The notes: generated from the sequence alone by a model not told the origin. 64,000 nucleotides of DNA from Oscillospiraceae bacterium (GCA_017828975.1 JAGAJN010000018.1:62001-126000); one strand, 5' to 3'. Positions 9,205 to 18,870 are shown, counted from the first letter of the stretch. Made by a program: numbers and translations.

Positions 9205-10552
9205 ATTGCTCATTTATTTTATCACCTATTTGCTTTGCCTTGGATATAAGAACATCCCTGTCATTGGAAATTTCGTCCGAAATGACCGCCTGCAAAAGCT
9301 CATCGAGTATATCGCCAACGGTTTTTCCCGAATATCCCAGCTCCATAATATCATTTCCGTTAACTGCCAAATCTTTAAGGGAAATGCAGTCGCCACGCTT
9401 TTCGATCTCGTATGCCTTGAAATTTATCTTGTCGATAAGCGGCACACGTTCCATACAAAACGGCTGCTTTGCACGGCTGTCCGCCTTCTGCACCTCCATC
9501 AGACGGTGAAATGCGGGAGAACCTATCTTCGACATCAGCCGCTTGATAACACGCTCGTCATCAACGGGAGTTACATAGTGATAGCGGATAAGCGTAACAA
9601 CGTCCTCGATAACGCTGTTCGGGTATTTCAGACGGCGGAGTATCTTTTCTGCGACCTCTGCACCCAGCTGCTCGTGTTCGTAAAAATGCCCCTGACCGTT
9701 ATCATCAAGCTTGAAGCAGTCGGGCTTGGAAATGTCATGAAGCAGCATTGCAAGCCGAATGGTCAGGTCCTTTTTCGCCTGAGATACGGACATTGCCGTA
9801 TGCTCCCAGACATCATAGAGATGGTATCTGCTCTGCTGATTGAACCCGACGCAAGGGGTTATCTCGGGGATAAACACCTCAATTACATCGTGATATTTCA
9901 TCAGCACGTCATAAACGTTCTCGCCCAGCAGCAGCCTGTTAAGCTCTGCGGATATACGTTCCTCGGAAACGTCCCGAAGCAGCTTGCGGCAGCGGTGAAC
10001 GGCAGAATCCGTGTCCTTATCCAGCACAAATTCCAGCTCCGAGGCAAATCTCAGCGCACGAAGGATACGCAAAGCGTCCTCTTCAAAGCGCTTCTCAGGC
10101 TCGCCCACACAGCGTATCTTTCTGTTAAACAGATGCTTCTGACCGTTGAAAACGTCCACAACACCCATTTTATCGGAATATGCCATTGCATTTATGGTAA
10201 AATCACGGCGGGACAGATCATCGGTAAGCTGATCGGTAAACTCCACCGAATCGGGCTTTCTGTGGTCGGAATATTCCCCGTCGATACGATAGGTAGTGAC
10301 CTCAACAGGCTCGTTATCGGACATTACGGTAACAGTTCCGTGCTTTATCCCTGTGTCGATCGTCTTGAAGCCGCTGAGAGCTGCCTTGACCTCGTCGGGC
10401 TTTGCATTGGTGCAGACATCGTAATCATTGGGGATACGCCCCATAAAGCTGTCCCTGACGCAGCCGCCGACTATATATGCTTCAAACCCCGCATTTTCCA
10501 AAGAATGAATGACTGCCCTGACATTCTCGGGAATAAAAATATCCAAATCCAT
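9203..10552 (-). CDS. cca: CCA tRNA nucleotidyltransferase
   Basis: 449 residues. It adds or repairs the 3' CCA of tRNAs without a template. The N-terminal nucleotidyltransferase head has YIVGGCVRD and the metal site DYDVCT, followed by the RNA-binding neck with RRDFTINAMA and the flexible-loop region. A central to C-terminal HD domain (LLHDISKPD) is the bacterial arrangement that can trim or hydrolyse phosphates. Start ATG at 10552; the GTG just before it is possible. Monocistronic. Confidence 0.95.
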   Translation of the reverse strand: MDLDIFIPENVRAVIHSLENAGFEAYIVGGCVRDSFMGRIPNDYDVCTNAKPDEVKAALSGFKTIDTGIKHGTVTVMSDNEPVEVTTYRIDGEYSDHRKPDSVEFTDQLTDDLSRRDFTINAMAYSDKMGVVDVFNGQKHLFNRKIRCVGEPEKRFEEDALRILRALRFASELEFVLDKDTDSAVHRCRKLLRDVSEERISAELNRLLLGENVYDVLMKYHDVIEVFIPEITPCVGFNQQSRYHLYDVWEHTAMSVSQAKKDLTIRLAMLLHDISKPDCFKLDDNGQGHFYEHEQLGAEVAEKILRRLKYPNSVIEDVVTLIRYHYVTPVDDERVIKRLMSKIGSPAFHRLMEVQKADSRAKQPFCMERVPLIDKINFKAYEIEKRGDCISLKDLAVNGNDIMELGYSGKTVGDILDELLQAVISDEISNDRDVLISKAKQIGDKINEQ

Positions 10553-10660
10553 CACCGCATTTCAAATTAAATCTGTAAAAAGTACCTAGATTTATTGTAT
10601 CACATTTGCGCCGGGATTGCATTAATTAAATATTAAGTATTAATTACAGATTTTGGAACT

Positions 10661-11440
10661 TCAAATATACTGTGCGATCATACGGCTGTTCTCCGCCAGA
10701 GCCTTTGCCCCGCCCGTGTAACCGTCTGCGTAAAGTTCAAGGATAACGGCACCGTCAAATCCAACGCTTTTCAGCGTTTCAAAGAACACAGCGGGGTCAC
10801 CGTCGCCGCAGCCGCAGGGCAGACAATCTCCCTTTTTGCCGCTTTCGGAATAGTGGATATGCTTGATGCTGTCCCCCAGCGTCCTTGCGACCTCAACGGG
10901 ATCCTCCCCCGCCCTGACAGCCTGCTTTGTGTCCAGAACAAAGGACGCCATACTCCCCAGATACCGCTTCATCTCCAGCATATAGGAAAGCTTCCCCGAC
11001 GTGCAGCGGGCGACATTTTCCCGAAGCACCTCAACGCCCATCTCACGGGCAGCGGTCTGAAGCCTTGCGAAATTCTCAAACTCCGCTTCCATGGGAAAAG
11101 CGTTTTCGGGCTTGTTTCCGTGAAGGACAAAATATTTCGCCCCGACCTTGCCCATAAACCCGAAAAACCGCTTGTAATAGCCGATCATATCGTTCAGTCT
11201 GCGCGCGTAAGAGGTGAACAGCATCATCGGCTCGACGCCGCAGGTATAGGGGTGAACGGAGGTTATGTTCAGCCCATAGTCCCGAATGCAGTCAAGCATA
11301 TCTCCAAGATATGGGTCATGAAGCTCGCAGTGAGAATTTACGAATATCTCGATATTTTTCACGCCCGCCTCCGCCAATGAGCGAAGTGCTTTCTCCGTTT
11401 CCATTGGGTAAAGACAGGCTGTTGATACTCCCGAGATCAT
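10661..11440 (-). CDS. Sugar phosphate isomerase/epimerase-like TIM barrel
   Basis: 259 residues, start ATG 11440 placed by AGGAGG 6 nt upstream. It belongs to the AP-endonuclease-2/xylose-isomerase-like TIM-barrel superfamily: metal ligands are suggested by ITSVHPY, FVLHGNKP, LRENVARC, FVLDTKQ, KHIHYSE and VILELYADG near the expected strand ends. Members isomerise or epimerise sugars or inositols, or act on DNA; the exact substrate cannot be read. It follows secF closely, but a terminator whose T-tract touches this gene's ribosome site separates them. Confidence 0.8.
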   Translation of the reverse strand: MISGVSTACLYPMETEKALRSLAEAGVKNIEIFVNSHCELHDPYLGDMLDCIRDYGLNITSVHPYTCGVEPMMLFTSYARRLNDMIGYYKRFFGFMGKVGAKYFVLHGNKPENAFPMEAEFENFARLQTAAREMGVEVLRENVARCTSGKLSYMLEMKRYLGSMASFVLDTKQAVRAGEDPVEVARTLGDSIKHIHYSESGKKGDCLPCGCGDGDPAVFFETLKSVGFDGAVILELYADGYTGGAKALAENSRMIAQYI

Positions 11441-11452
11441 ATTGTTCCTCCT

Positions 11453-11484
11453 AAAAAAGGGGCAGTAATTCAAATTACCGCCCC
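11453..11484 (-). terminator. Terminator after secF, overlapping the next gene's leader
   Basis: Minus-strand hairpin (11484-11473 with 11470-11459) followed by six T (11458-11453) and immediately by AGGAGG of the TIM-barrel gene. Same layout as at 633-684. Confidence 0.85.
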
Positions 11485-11490
11485 TGAATG

Positions 11491-12447
11491 TTATGCAGTT
11501 TTCTTCTTAGCCGATTTTCTCTCGGAAACCTTATCGTCAACAAATGTCCAGAGCGGACCTGCAAGGCAAACCGAAGAGTAGAAGCCCGACAGAATACCGA
11601 TTATCAGCGGGAAGGAGAAGGAGATGATAGAATCAACTCTGTAAACCAGCGCAACAACGGTAATTGTCACCATAGCTATCAGCGTGGACACAGTTGTGTG
11701 GATAGAACGTGTCATAGACTGATTGATGGACATATTAACGATCTCGTTTCTGGACTTTTTCTTGCCGTAAAGACGCTCGTTTTCTCTGATACGGTCATAG
11801 ATAACGATGGTGTTGTTGATGGAATAACCGAGGATAGTCAGTACAACTGCCATAAAGTTTGCATCTATCTCCATACGGCAGATAACGAATGTGCCGTATG
11901 TCACGATAATATCGTGGAAAAGTGCGATAATGGCAACAACGCCCGCACTCCAGCCGCTTATCTTCTTAAATCTCAGTGCGATGTAGATGATAAGGATAAT
12001 TGACGCAAATGCAACAGCCACCAGACATTTCTTGAAGAACTCCGAACCTGCGGAGGGTGAAACGTCGCTGGACGAAATAAGGTCAAGATTGTTGTCTGCA
12101 TACTCCTCTGTAAGAGTGTTTGTCAGCTCGAACTGCTTGTCCGAGGTAAGACCCGATTTGGTTGTAAGTGAAAGGGTGACAGAGTTTCTGTTTGTGGTGA
12201 AATCGGTGCCGACTGCGGCATTTACGGGAATTCCGTCCAGTATCTCACTTGCCCTTGCGGAAAATGCCGCAGAGTCCAGCTCACCGTCATAGGCGTAGTT
12301 GATGATAGTACCGCCCTTGAACTGAATGTCCAGCTTAACGCCGAAGATAACGGTTGCAAGCAGTATAACACCCATCAGGCAGGCAGAAATTATGAAAAAG
12401 ACTTTTCTCTTTCCGACAAAATCAAATTCTTTATTCATATCAGACAC
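11491..12447 (-). CDS. secF: Protein translocase subunit SecF
   Basis: 318 residues. RND-type partner of SecD that helps SecYEG release exported proteins using the proton motive force. One membrane segment near 16-36, then a periplasmic-type domain beginning KLDIQFKGGTIINY, then five clustered membrane helices with the SecF hallmark YSINNTIVIYDRIREN. Its start overlaps the end of secD by 8 bp, so the two are translationally coupled. The charged tail ends KSAKKKTA. Confidence 0.96.
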   Translation of the reverse strand: MSDMNKEFDFVGKRKVFFIISACLMGVILLATVIFGVKLDIQFKGGTIINYAYDGELDSAAFSARASEILDGIPVNAAVGTDFTTNRNSVTLSLTTKSGLTSDKQFELTNTLTEEYADNNLDLISSSDVSPSAGSEFFKKCLVAVAFASIILIIYIALRFKKISGWSAGVVAIIALFHDIIVTYGTFVICRMEIDANFMAVVLTILGYSINNTIVIYDRIRENERLYGKKKSRNEIVNMSINQSMTRSIHTTVSTLIAMVTITVVALVYRVDSIISFSFPLIIGILSGFYSSVCLAGPLWTFVDDKVSERKSAKKKTA

Positions 12448-13861
12448 CTCCGTAAAGCTTGGGATTTCTGAACGCCTTGAAGCGGGAGATGGAGTAAAGC
12501 ATTATTCTCGAACAGAACACGCCCATAAGGAAGTTCAGGAAGCAGCCTGTCAGCAGGTTGTAGCCGAAGGAGTAGATGGTTCCCGCAGTAGACGGACCAA
12601 ACATAAAGAACACAGGGTGAAGCAGCTTTGCAAAAAGGCTGTCGGGAGTACCGAACGCACCCATCAGGATAATAGCGATGATTATCATTGTAACGTTTCC
12701 GTCGAAGATAGCCGCAAATGCTCTCTTAAAGCCCGAATTCAGGGCGCCGTCAAGAGTTTTGCCCGCTCTCAGCTCCTCCTTGATACGCTCGGAGGTGATG
12801 ATGTTGGCGTCAACGCCCATGCCGACGGAAAGAATGATACCCGCAATACCAGGGATAGTCAGGATAGAGCTGTTCATAAAGCTGAAATATCCCGAAACGA
12901 ACGCCAGCATACCCGCAACCTGTCCCGCAAGTGCAATGACCGCAACAAAGCCGGGCAGTCTGTAAATGACGATAACATAAAGCGCAATAATGCAGAATGC
13001 GATGATACCCGCAAGCACCATAGCGTCCAGAGCGCCCATGCCGAGGCTGGGAGAAATGGTGGAGAAGCTTGATGTTACCAGCTTAAAGGGCAGCGCACCG
13101 GAATTGATCTTGTCAGCCAGAGCCTTTGCGCTGTCTGCGTCAAAATCGCCGGTAATAGTTGCGCTTCCGCCCGAGATCCACTCGTTTACGGTAGGATAGG
13201 AAATGCAGAAATCGTCCATCCAGATGGAGATCTTACCCTTTTCCTCAGCAAGACGCTTGGTAGCATCGGAGAACTTCTCCGCACCGCTCTTTTCGCCGTT
13301 TTCACCAACATCGCTCAGTTCAAGGGCAACCACCCACTGTGTCTGACCCGCTTCGTTGGAAATGTAGCTGGGGTAAGCGTTCTTAACGTCCTTACCCTCA
13401 AGAATGATAGTATCGGCGGTAACACCGGTAGGCAGACCCATTGAGTCTACCTCGTAGCCCTCACGGAAGGTCAGCATAGCAGTTTCGCCCAGTTCCTTAA
13501 CGGCACTCTCGGGGTCGAAATCAGCCTCGCCCTCTTTCCAGGGGAAACGCACGATGATACGGTCGTTGTTATAGTCAATGTAGCTTTCATAGTCGGTAAT
13601 GCCCAGGTTTATCATTCTCTGAACGATAACCTCCTTGGCACTGTCCAGCTGGCTGTCATCGGCGTCAAAGCCCTCGGGAGGAGTAAACGTAACGTCAACG
13701 CCGCCCCTGATGTCGATACCCATTCGGATATCGCTGACGCCCTTGATATACTTAGTGGTTATATCGCCGTAATATGTGCTGAATCCGCAAAGCACGGAAT
13801 ATACAAAGAGGACTATCAGCGCAAAAACAACGAAAAACACAGGTTTTTTTACCTTATTCAC
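12440..13861 (-). CDS. secD: Protein translocase subunit SecD
   Basis: 473 residues from the GTG at 13861, which has AGGAGG 7 nt upstream; a TTG 21 bp further up lacks such spacing. First helix about 6-25, then DIRGGVDVTFTPP, the SecD P1 head, a large extracytoplasmic domain with FREGYEV and SGSATITGDFD-like blocks (here GGSATITGDFD), and five C-terminal helices with GMGVDANIITSERIKEE. Forms the SecDF complex with the downstream secF. Transcribed from its own promoter. Confidence 0.95.
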   Translation of the reverse strand: MNKVKKPVFFVVFALIVLFVYSVLCGFSTYYGDITTKYIKGVSDIRMGIDIRGGVDVTFTPPEGFDADDSQLDSAKEVIVQRMINLGITDYESYIDYNNDRIIVRFPWKEGEADFDPESAVKELGETAMLTFREGYEVDSMGLPTGVTADTIILEGKDVKNAYPSYISNEAGQTQWVVALELSDVGENGEKSGAEKFSDATKRLAEEKGKISIWMDDFCISYPTVNEWISGGSATITGDFDADSAKALADKINSGALPFKLVTSSFSTISPSLGMGALDAMVLAGIIAFCIIALYVIVIYRLPGFVAVIALAGQVAGMLAFVSGYFSFMNSSILTIPGIAGIILSVGMGVDANIITSERIKEELRAGKTLDGALNSGFKRAFAAIFDGNVTMIIIAIILMGAFGTPDSLFAKLLHPVFFMFGPSTAGTIYSFGYNLLTGCFLNFLMGVFCSRIMLYSISRFKAFRNPKLYGGV

Positions 13862-13893
13862 TTTTCGGCCTCCTAAATTCAAACTATCGTTTA

Positions 13894-13922
13894 ATTATAA
13901 CATTATCCGTGCGATATGTCAA
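13894..13922 (-). promoter_or_regulatory. Promoter of secDF
   Basis: Minus strand TTGACA (13922-13917), 17-bp spacer, TATAAT (13899-13894). Confidence 0.85.
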
Positions 13923-13996
13923 CAGTTTCGGAATAAAAATTTACATTTTGCCCGAATTTTCTTGTGTCGGCACACCATTTCGGGAAATACGCACAA

Positions 13997-15256
13997 TTAT
14001 TTCAGATAGAATGCCTTTGCGCCGTGGCTTTCAAGGGTAACGGAGAGCGTTTTTTCTGCGGATATTTCGTCACCGCTCCAAAGCTCTTTTCCCTTAACGC
14101 TGCCATATATTTCAAGGTCGGAAATGGAAATTTCAACAGTGCTGTCCCTGTCGCCTGCGTTGAATATTGCTACATACTGTCCGCCGTCGCAGCTTGCCGC
14201 CGTCCAAAGGATGTGTTCAACGCCGTCTATCTCCCTGCGCCACACCTGATGAGAATGGCGGGCATTTCTGTGCATTTTCAGGATATTTTCGTTAGTGATA
14301 AGGCTCATGGTGAAATCGTCAAACTTGGTCATCTCTCCGCCGATTATAAGCGGTGAACGGAAAATGCACCAGAGGGTCAGCATGGTTATCTGCTCGGACT
14401 TGGTAAATTTGGTCACGATATTTTCGTCATAATCCTGTAAGATCGCACCGATAGGAAGCATATCCGCATCAGCCCAGTGACCCGCTCCGTTGTGAGATGC
14501 CCACTTTTCGCATCTCTCGAACATATTGTAGAGAAGCTCCCACTTGTCCCAGAAATCGTCGGTGATACGCCACATATTGCAGACCTGCTTGTAAAGCTCC
14601 GCCTTTTCAAGGAGCGCAGGACCGGGAGAAAGGCTGAGTATCATATCCCGACCGCAGCTGTGAAGCGCCTCGCTGAGCATTACCATTTCCGCTTCTTCAT
14701 GGGGCAGTTCCCTCGCAATATCATCGCACTTGATAAAATCCACGCCCCAGGAAGCGTACAGCTCAAACAGGCTGTCATAGTAAGCCCTTGCGCCCTCCTT
14801 GGACGGGTCAACGCCGTACATATCGGTGTTCCATGCGCAGATGCTGGCGGTCTTTGCTATCTGACGGGCAGTCTTGTCGGTGCCCTTTATCTTGGTGTTT
14901 TTGTGTACCGCCTGACGTGGAATTCCCCTCATTATGTGGATACCGAATTTAAGTCCCAGAGAATGGACATACTCGGCAAGCGGAGCAAAGCCCTTCCCTC
15001 CCGCCGAGGACGGAAAGCGGTTCTCTGCGGGGATAAGACGGGAATACTCGTCCATGCAAAGCTCGGTAAACGGGTCATAATCGTGGTTTTTGGCATTAGG
15101 CGCACTCCACTGAATGTCAACGGTGACGTACTCCCAGCCGTACTGTTTCAGGTGCTTTGCCATAAATTCGGCGTTCTTCCTGACGGTTTCTTCGTTAACA
15201 GCTGCGCCGTAGCAGTCCCAGCTGTTCCAGCCCATAGGTGCGGTTTTAAGGTTCAT
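13997..15256 (-). CDS. Alpha-galactosidase (GH27)
   Basis: 419 residues, start ATG 15256 with AGGAGG upstream. Retaining alpha-galactosidase that removes alpha-1,6-galactose, for example from galactomannan or raffinose-type sugars. GH27 landmarks are APMGWNSWDCYG at the start, the long substrate loop, GVDFIKCDD with the nucleophile Asp, RITDDFWD with the acid/base Asp, and GHWADADML. A C-terminal beta-sandwich begins near residue 335. No signal peptide, so intracellular. It differs from short eukaryote-like GH27 by its insert around 150-200. Likely co-transcribed with the exporter gene 25 bp upstream. Confidence 0.93.
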   Translation of the reverse strand: MNLKTAPMGWNSWDCYGAAVNEETVRKNAEFMAKHLKQYGWEYVTVDIQWSAPNAKNHDYDPFTELCMDEYSRLIPAENRFPSSAGGKGFAPLAEYVHSLGLKFGIHIMRGIPRQAVHKNTKIKGTDKTARQIAKTASICAWNTDMYGVDPSKEGARAYYDSLFELYASWGVDFIKCDDIARELPHEEAEMVMLSEALHSCGRDMILSLSPGPALLEKAELYKQVCNMWRITDDFWDKWELLYNMFERCEKWASHNGAGHWADADMLPIGAILQDYDENIVTKFTKSEQITMLTLWCIFRSPLIIGGEMTKFDDFTMSLITNENILKMHRNARHSHQVWRREIDGVEHILWTAASCDGGQYVAIFNAGDRDSTVEISISDLEIYGSVKGKELWSGDEISAEKTLSVTLESHGAKAFYLK

Positions 15257-15281
15257 AGAAATGTCCTCCTGTATATTGTTT

Positions 15282-16172
15282 TTATGCTTTTTCCTTTTCG
15301 GAAGGTGATGAACAGAGCGCAGACGCCGCAAGTATCATAGCAGCCCCCAGAATGGCGGGGATCGTCAGCTTTTCGTTGCAGAATATCATACCGAAAACAG
15401 CCGCTGCGGCGGGTTCTATGGAAGAATAGATAGCAGCCTTGCCCGTTTCTGTATATTTCAGTCCCGCGGAATACAAAATGTAGGGTGCCGCCGAGGTCAC
15501 AGCCGCAAACAGCACGGCAAATCCGACCATGGAGGGACGAACAGAAACCATCTGCCCGATAGCCCCCATATCCGCAAAAAATACCGAAAACAGCGCAGCA
15601 AAGCCAAATCCCCAAGCAGTTACCGCAAAGGGCTTATATCCCCTGTCAATAGCCGCACGGTTGAAAATACTGTACAGCGCATATCCGAATGCAGAGCCGA
15701 GTCCATACAAAATTCCCGCAGGCGTAACGGAAAATCCCCCGCTGTAAACGCCCGTAACAAGCACCAGCCCCGCCATTATCACGACCATTGCCGCCATTTT
15801 GCGGACAGTTATCTTCTCCTTGTAGATCACCGCAGACAGTATCATCACAAACACGGGAGCGGTGTAAAGCAGTATTGCGGCGATGGAGATGGACATCATG
15901 GAAATAGCGGTAAAATAGCAGAAATTGAAAAATACAATGCTTAGCAGCCCCATTCCCGCAAATATCCAGATGTCCCGCAAACGCAGCTTCAGCTGTTTTA
16001 CATCGGTAACAGCTGCAATAATTGCTGCCATCGGTGAGGTCAGAACTGCCCGAATAAAAACTATGCTCATTGACTCAACGCCAAACTCGTTGAAGCGGCG
16101 GACAAATATCCCCAAAAGCCCCCACAGGCAGGCGGCAAGTATTATCAGAAAGGGGGCGATTTTCTTTTGCAT
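15282..16172 (-). CDS. DMT-superfamily (EamA) transporter
   Basis: 297 residues with ten predicted membrane helices in two EamA repeats (about 8-135 and 150-285). Start ATG 16172 has GGAG 8 nt upstream. Members export amino acids, metabolites or drugs, or import small solutes. The substrate cannot be told from sequence. Second repeat motif YSSIEPAAAAVFG is typical. It heads a two-gene unit with the alpha-galactosidase, but no functional link is evident. Confidence 0.9.
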   Translation of the reverse strand: MQKKIAPFLIILAACLWGLLGIFVRRFNEFGVESMSIVFIRAVLTSPMAAIIAAVTDVKQLKLRLRDIWIFAGMGLLSIVFFNFCYFTAISMMSISIAAILLYTAPVFVMILSAVIYKEKITVRKMAAMVVIMAGLVLVTGVYSGGFSVTPAGILYGLGSAFGYALYSIFNRAAIDRGYKPFAVTAWGFGFAALFSVFFADMGAIGQMVSVRPSMVGFAVLFAAVTSAAPYILYSAGLKYTETGKAAIYSSIEPAAAAVFGMIFCNEKLTIPAILGAAMILAASALCSSPSEKEKA

Positions 16173-16205
16173 AAACAAGACTCCAAAACGTAAAAATCTC
16201 CGTTA

Positions 16206-16234
16206 ATTGTATCAGAATAATTTGAAATCCGCAA
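16206..16234 (-). promoter_or_regulatory. Promoter of the DMT transporter/GH27 unit
   Basis: Minus strand TTGCGG (16234-16229), 17-bp spacer, TACAAT (16211-16206). Confidence 0.6.
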
Positions 16235-16400
16235 GAGAAATATGTTACCAAACGTTGAACCGAGAATTTATTCCGCAAAAGACCTTTTTCGGCAGGATCA
16301 AAACACTTAATCTATAAGATTTCCATTAAATTACTGTTGAAGAAATCAAGAGAATTCACGAGCATTTCGGAGAAAGTGAGAGAATTTATTTATCACCATA

Positions 16401-16418
16401 AAATTTCATAAGAAATTT
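16401..16418. promoter_or_regulatory. Inverted repeat upstream of the spermidine operon promoter
   Basis: AAATTTC and GAAATTT separated by 4 bp, ending 11 bp before the -35 box. It could be an operator or simply an AT-rich UP-like element. The rest of 16235-16400 shows no gene. Confidence 0.35.
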
Positions 16419-16429
16419 GCTGAAATCTA

Positions 16430-16458
16430 TTGACATTCTTGAAAATATAGCGTATTAT
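16430..16458 (+). promoter_or_regulatory. Promoter of the spe operon
   Basis: TTGACA (16430-16435), 17-bp spacer, TATTAT (16453-16458). The predicted transcript starts near 16465, which argues against starting speD at GTG 16468. Confidence 0.85.
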
Positions 16459-16524
16459 CTAATATGAGTGGATATGTGTGAAAAAGGTACACCGATCGCT
16501 CCGACAATCTCCGAAAGGTATGTG

Positions 16525-17337
16525 ATGATAGGGTTGAACGAAAAGCTCACGCTTTATGGATTTAACAACCTTACTAAAACTCTCAGCTTCAATATCTACG
16601 ATATTTGCTATGCAAAAAGTGAAAGAGAAAAGAAGGATTATATCAAATATATCGATGAACAGTACAACAGCGACCGTCTGACCAAAATTCTTTGCGATGT
16701 TACGGATATGATAGGCGCTCACGTACTGAACATCTCCAAGCAGGACTATGACCCTCAGGGTGCCAGCGTTACGCTGCTGGTTTCGGAGGATTATCTGCCA
16801 AATGAGCTTATCGACGAATCCTGCAATATGCGCCACGTTCCCATTCCCGGAAAGCAGGACATTGCGGGGCATCTGGACAAGAGCCATCTCACCGTCCATA
16901 CCTATCCCGAATTTCACCCCGACAACGAGATAACCACATTCAGAGTGGATATTGACGTATCCACCTGCGGACGCATTTCCCCGCTGAACGTGCTGGATTA
17001 TCTTATCGGCAGCTTCGATTCGGACATTATCACCATCGACTACCGTGTAAGGGGCTTTACAAGAGAAATGTCGGGCAGAAAGCTGTTTATGGACCACAAG
17101 ATAGCGTCCATTCAGGACTATATAGCCAAGGAGACCCTCGACAGATACGACGCCGTGGATATGAACGTTTATCAGGCGAACATTTTCCATACTCGTATGA
17201 TGATTAAGGAAATTTTCCTGCAAAACTACCTGTTCAATACCGATACCTACGAGCTTGCACCCAAGCGCAGGCTTGAAATAAACGACCTGCTCCGCCGTGA
17301 GATGATTGAAATTTTCAGCGGACAGAATATATTTTAA
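16525..17337 (+). CDS. speD: S-adenosylmethionine decarboxylase proenzyme
   Basis: 270 residues from ATG 16525, with AAAGG 6 nt upstream; this matches the 264-residue E. coli enzyme and leaves a leader of about 60 nt. It makes decarboxylated AdoMet, the aminopropyl donor for spermidine. This is the E. coli-type (class 1A) long form, not the short Bacillus type: YGFNNLTKTLSFNIYDICYA, then the self-cleavage site HLDKSH (Lys119-Ser120, Ser becoming the pyruvoyl group), HTYPEFHP and VSTCGRISPL. First gene of speD-speA-speE-speB. Confidence 0.96.
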   Translation: MIGLNEKLTLYGFNNLTKTLSFNIYDICYAKSEREKKDYIKYIDEQYNSDRLTKILCDVTDMIGAHVLNISKQDYDPQGASVTLLVSEDYLPNELIDESCNMRHVPIPGKQDIAGHLDKSHLTVHTYPEFHPDNEITTFRVDIDVSTCGRISPLNVLDYLIGSFDSDIITIDYRVRGFTREMSGRKLFMDHKIASIQDYIAKETLDRYDAVDMNVYQANIFHTRMMIKEIFLQNYLFNTDTYELAPKRRLEINDLLRREMIEIFSGQNIF

Positions 17338-17342
17338 AAATA

Positions 17343-17382
17343 AAGGCGGACGGCTTTTCCCATCTCGGATAAGCCCCGCCTT
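17343..17382 (+). terminator. Hairpin between speD and speA
   Basis: AAGGCGG (17343-17349) pairs with CCGCCTT (17376-17382), extended by GGCTT/AAGCC inside, followed by a T-rich stretch. It may attenuate or process the operon message rather than end it, because speA has no visible promoter of its own. Confidence 0.5.
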
Positions 17383-17407
17383 GTTATTCTATAATGGAGG
17401 CGATAAA

Positions 17408-18856
17408 ATGCTCACTCAAAGCAATGCACCTATCTATGAAGCGCTGATAAAGTACAGGGACGCAAGAGTTGTCCCCTTTGACGTCCCCGGGCATAAGCAC
17501 GGACGAGGAAATCCCGAGCTTACGGAATTTCTGGGGAAATCCTGCCTTTCCGTTGACGTAAACTCGATGAAGCCGCTGGACAACCTCTGCCACCCCGTTT
17601 CCGTCATCAAGGACGCTCAGAAGCTGGCTGCGGAAGCGTTCGGCGCAAGAAGCTGCTTCTTTATGGTCGGCGGAACAACGTCAAGCGTTCAGTCCATGAT
17701 ACTTTCCGTCTGCAAGGCGGGAGATAAGATAATCATGCCGAGAAACGTCCACCGAAGCGCCATAAATTCGCTGGTAGTATGCGGCGCAGTTCCCGTTTAT
17801 GTAAATCCCGGTATGGACTCCCGACTGGGAATTGCCTTGGGAATGTCCGTGGAGGACGTGGAGAAGGCTATCCTGGAAAATCCCGATGCAAAGGCGGTTT
17901 TCGTAAACAATCCTACTTATTACGGAATATGCTCAGACATAAAGTCTATTGCCGAGCTTGCCCACAAGCACGGTATGCTCTGCCTTGCGGACGAAGCCCA
18001 CGGAACGCATTTCTATTTCGGCGAGGATATGCCCATGCCCGCAATGGCGGCGGGTGCGGATATGGCGTCGGTTTCCATGCATAAATCGGGCGGTTCGCTT
18101 ACTCAAAGCAGCTGCCTGCTTATCGGCAAGGGCTGCACCGTCAGCGACGGTCATATCCATTCGGTCATCAACCTGACTCAGACTACAAGTGCCTCCTATC
18201 TGCTGCTTTCCTCGCTGGATATTTCCCGAAGAAATCTGGCACTGAACGGCAGGGAGATATTCTCAAAGGTCATGAGCCTTGCGGAATATGCCCGTGCGGA
18301 AATAAACAAAATAGGCGGATATTATGCGTATTCCTCCGAACTGATAAACGGTAAGGATATTTACGATTTTGACCGCACAAAGCTTTCCGTTTACACGAGA
18401 GATATTGGTCTTGCGGGCATCGAGGTTTACGACATTCTCCGTGACAGTTATGATATTCAGATAGAATTCGGCGACATAGGAAACATTCTTGCGTACATTT
18501 CCGTCGGCGACCGTGAAATGGCGATAGAACGCCTTGTTTCCGCACTTTCGGAGATAAAACGCCGTTACAGCCGTGACAAGACGGGTATGCTTGAACACGA
18601 ATACATCAACCCCGCCGTAAAGGTGTCCCCCCAGACCGCATTTTACGGAAAACAGGAAACTATCCCCCTGGCGGAAAGCGCAGGCAAGATAAGCAGTGAA
18701 TTCGTTATGTGCTATCCTCCGGGAATACCCATCGTTGCCCCGGGCGAGCTTATTACCGAGGAAATTCTCAGATATATCGAATATTCCCGTGAAAGAGGCT
18801 GTTCGCTTACAGGCCCCGAGGATATGGAAATCAGAAATATAAAAGTCCTGAAATGA
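17408..18856 (+). CDS. speA: Arginine decarboxylase (Orn/Lys/Arg decarboxylase family)
   Basis: 482 residues, start ATG 17408 with GGAGG 6 nt upstream. PLP-dependent fold-type I decarboxylase of the short Bacillus SpeA/YaaO type, without the N-terminal wing domain of the E. coli inducible enzymes. Starts PFDVPGHKHGRG; PLP contacts ADEAHGTHF; Schiff-base lysine in SMHKSGG (Lys226). The C-terminal domain has VMCYPPGIPIVAPGE. Arginine is the likely substrate because agmatinase (speB) lies in the same operon; lysine or ornithine cannot be excluded by motif alone. Confidence 0.9.
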   Translation: MLTQSNAPIYEALIKYRDARVVPFDVPGHKHGRGNPELTEFLGKSCLSVDVNSMKPLDNLCHPVSVIKDAQKLAAEAFGARSCFFMVGGTTSSVQSMILSVCKAGDKIIMPRNVHRSAINSLVVCGAVPVYVNPGMDSRLGIALGMSVEDVEKAILENPDAKAVFVNNPTYYGICSDIKSIAELAHKHGMLCLADEAHGTHFYFGEDMPMPAMAAGADMASVSMHKSGGSLTQSSCLLIGKGCTVSDGHIHSVINLTQTTSASYLLLSSLDISRRNLALNGREIFSKVMSLAEYARAEINKIGGYYAYSSELINGKDIYDFDRTKLSVYTRDIGLAGIEVYDILRDSYDIQIEFGDIGNILAYISVGDREMAIERLVSALSEIKRRYSRDKTGMLEHEYINPAVKVSPQTAFYGKQETIPLAESAGKISSEFVMCYPPGIPIVAPGELITEEILRYIEYSRERGCSLTGPEDMEIRNIKVLK

Positions 18857-18870
18857 TTGGAGAAATACTT

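Noticed and set aside
9206-10570. Long open frame antisense to cca
   Set aside because: cca is intact with all motifs; the antisense product has no recognisable features.
16468-16524. speD start at GTG 16468
   Set aside because: It would lie about 3 nt after the predicted transcription start with no ribosome site; ATG 16525 has one and matches family length.
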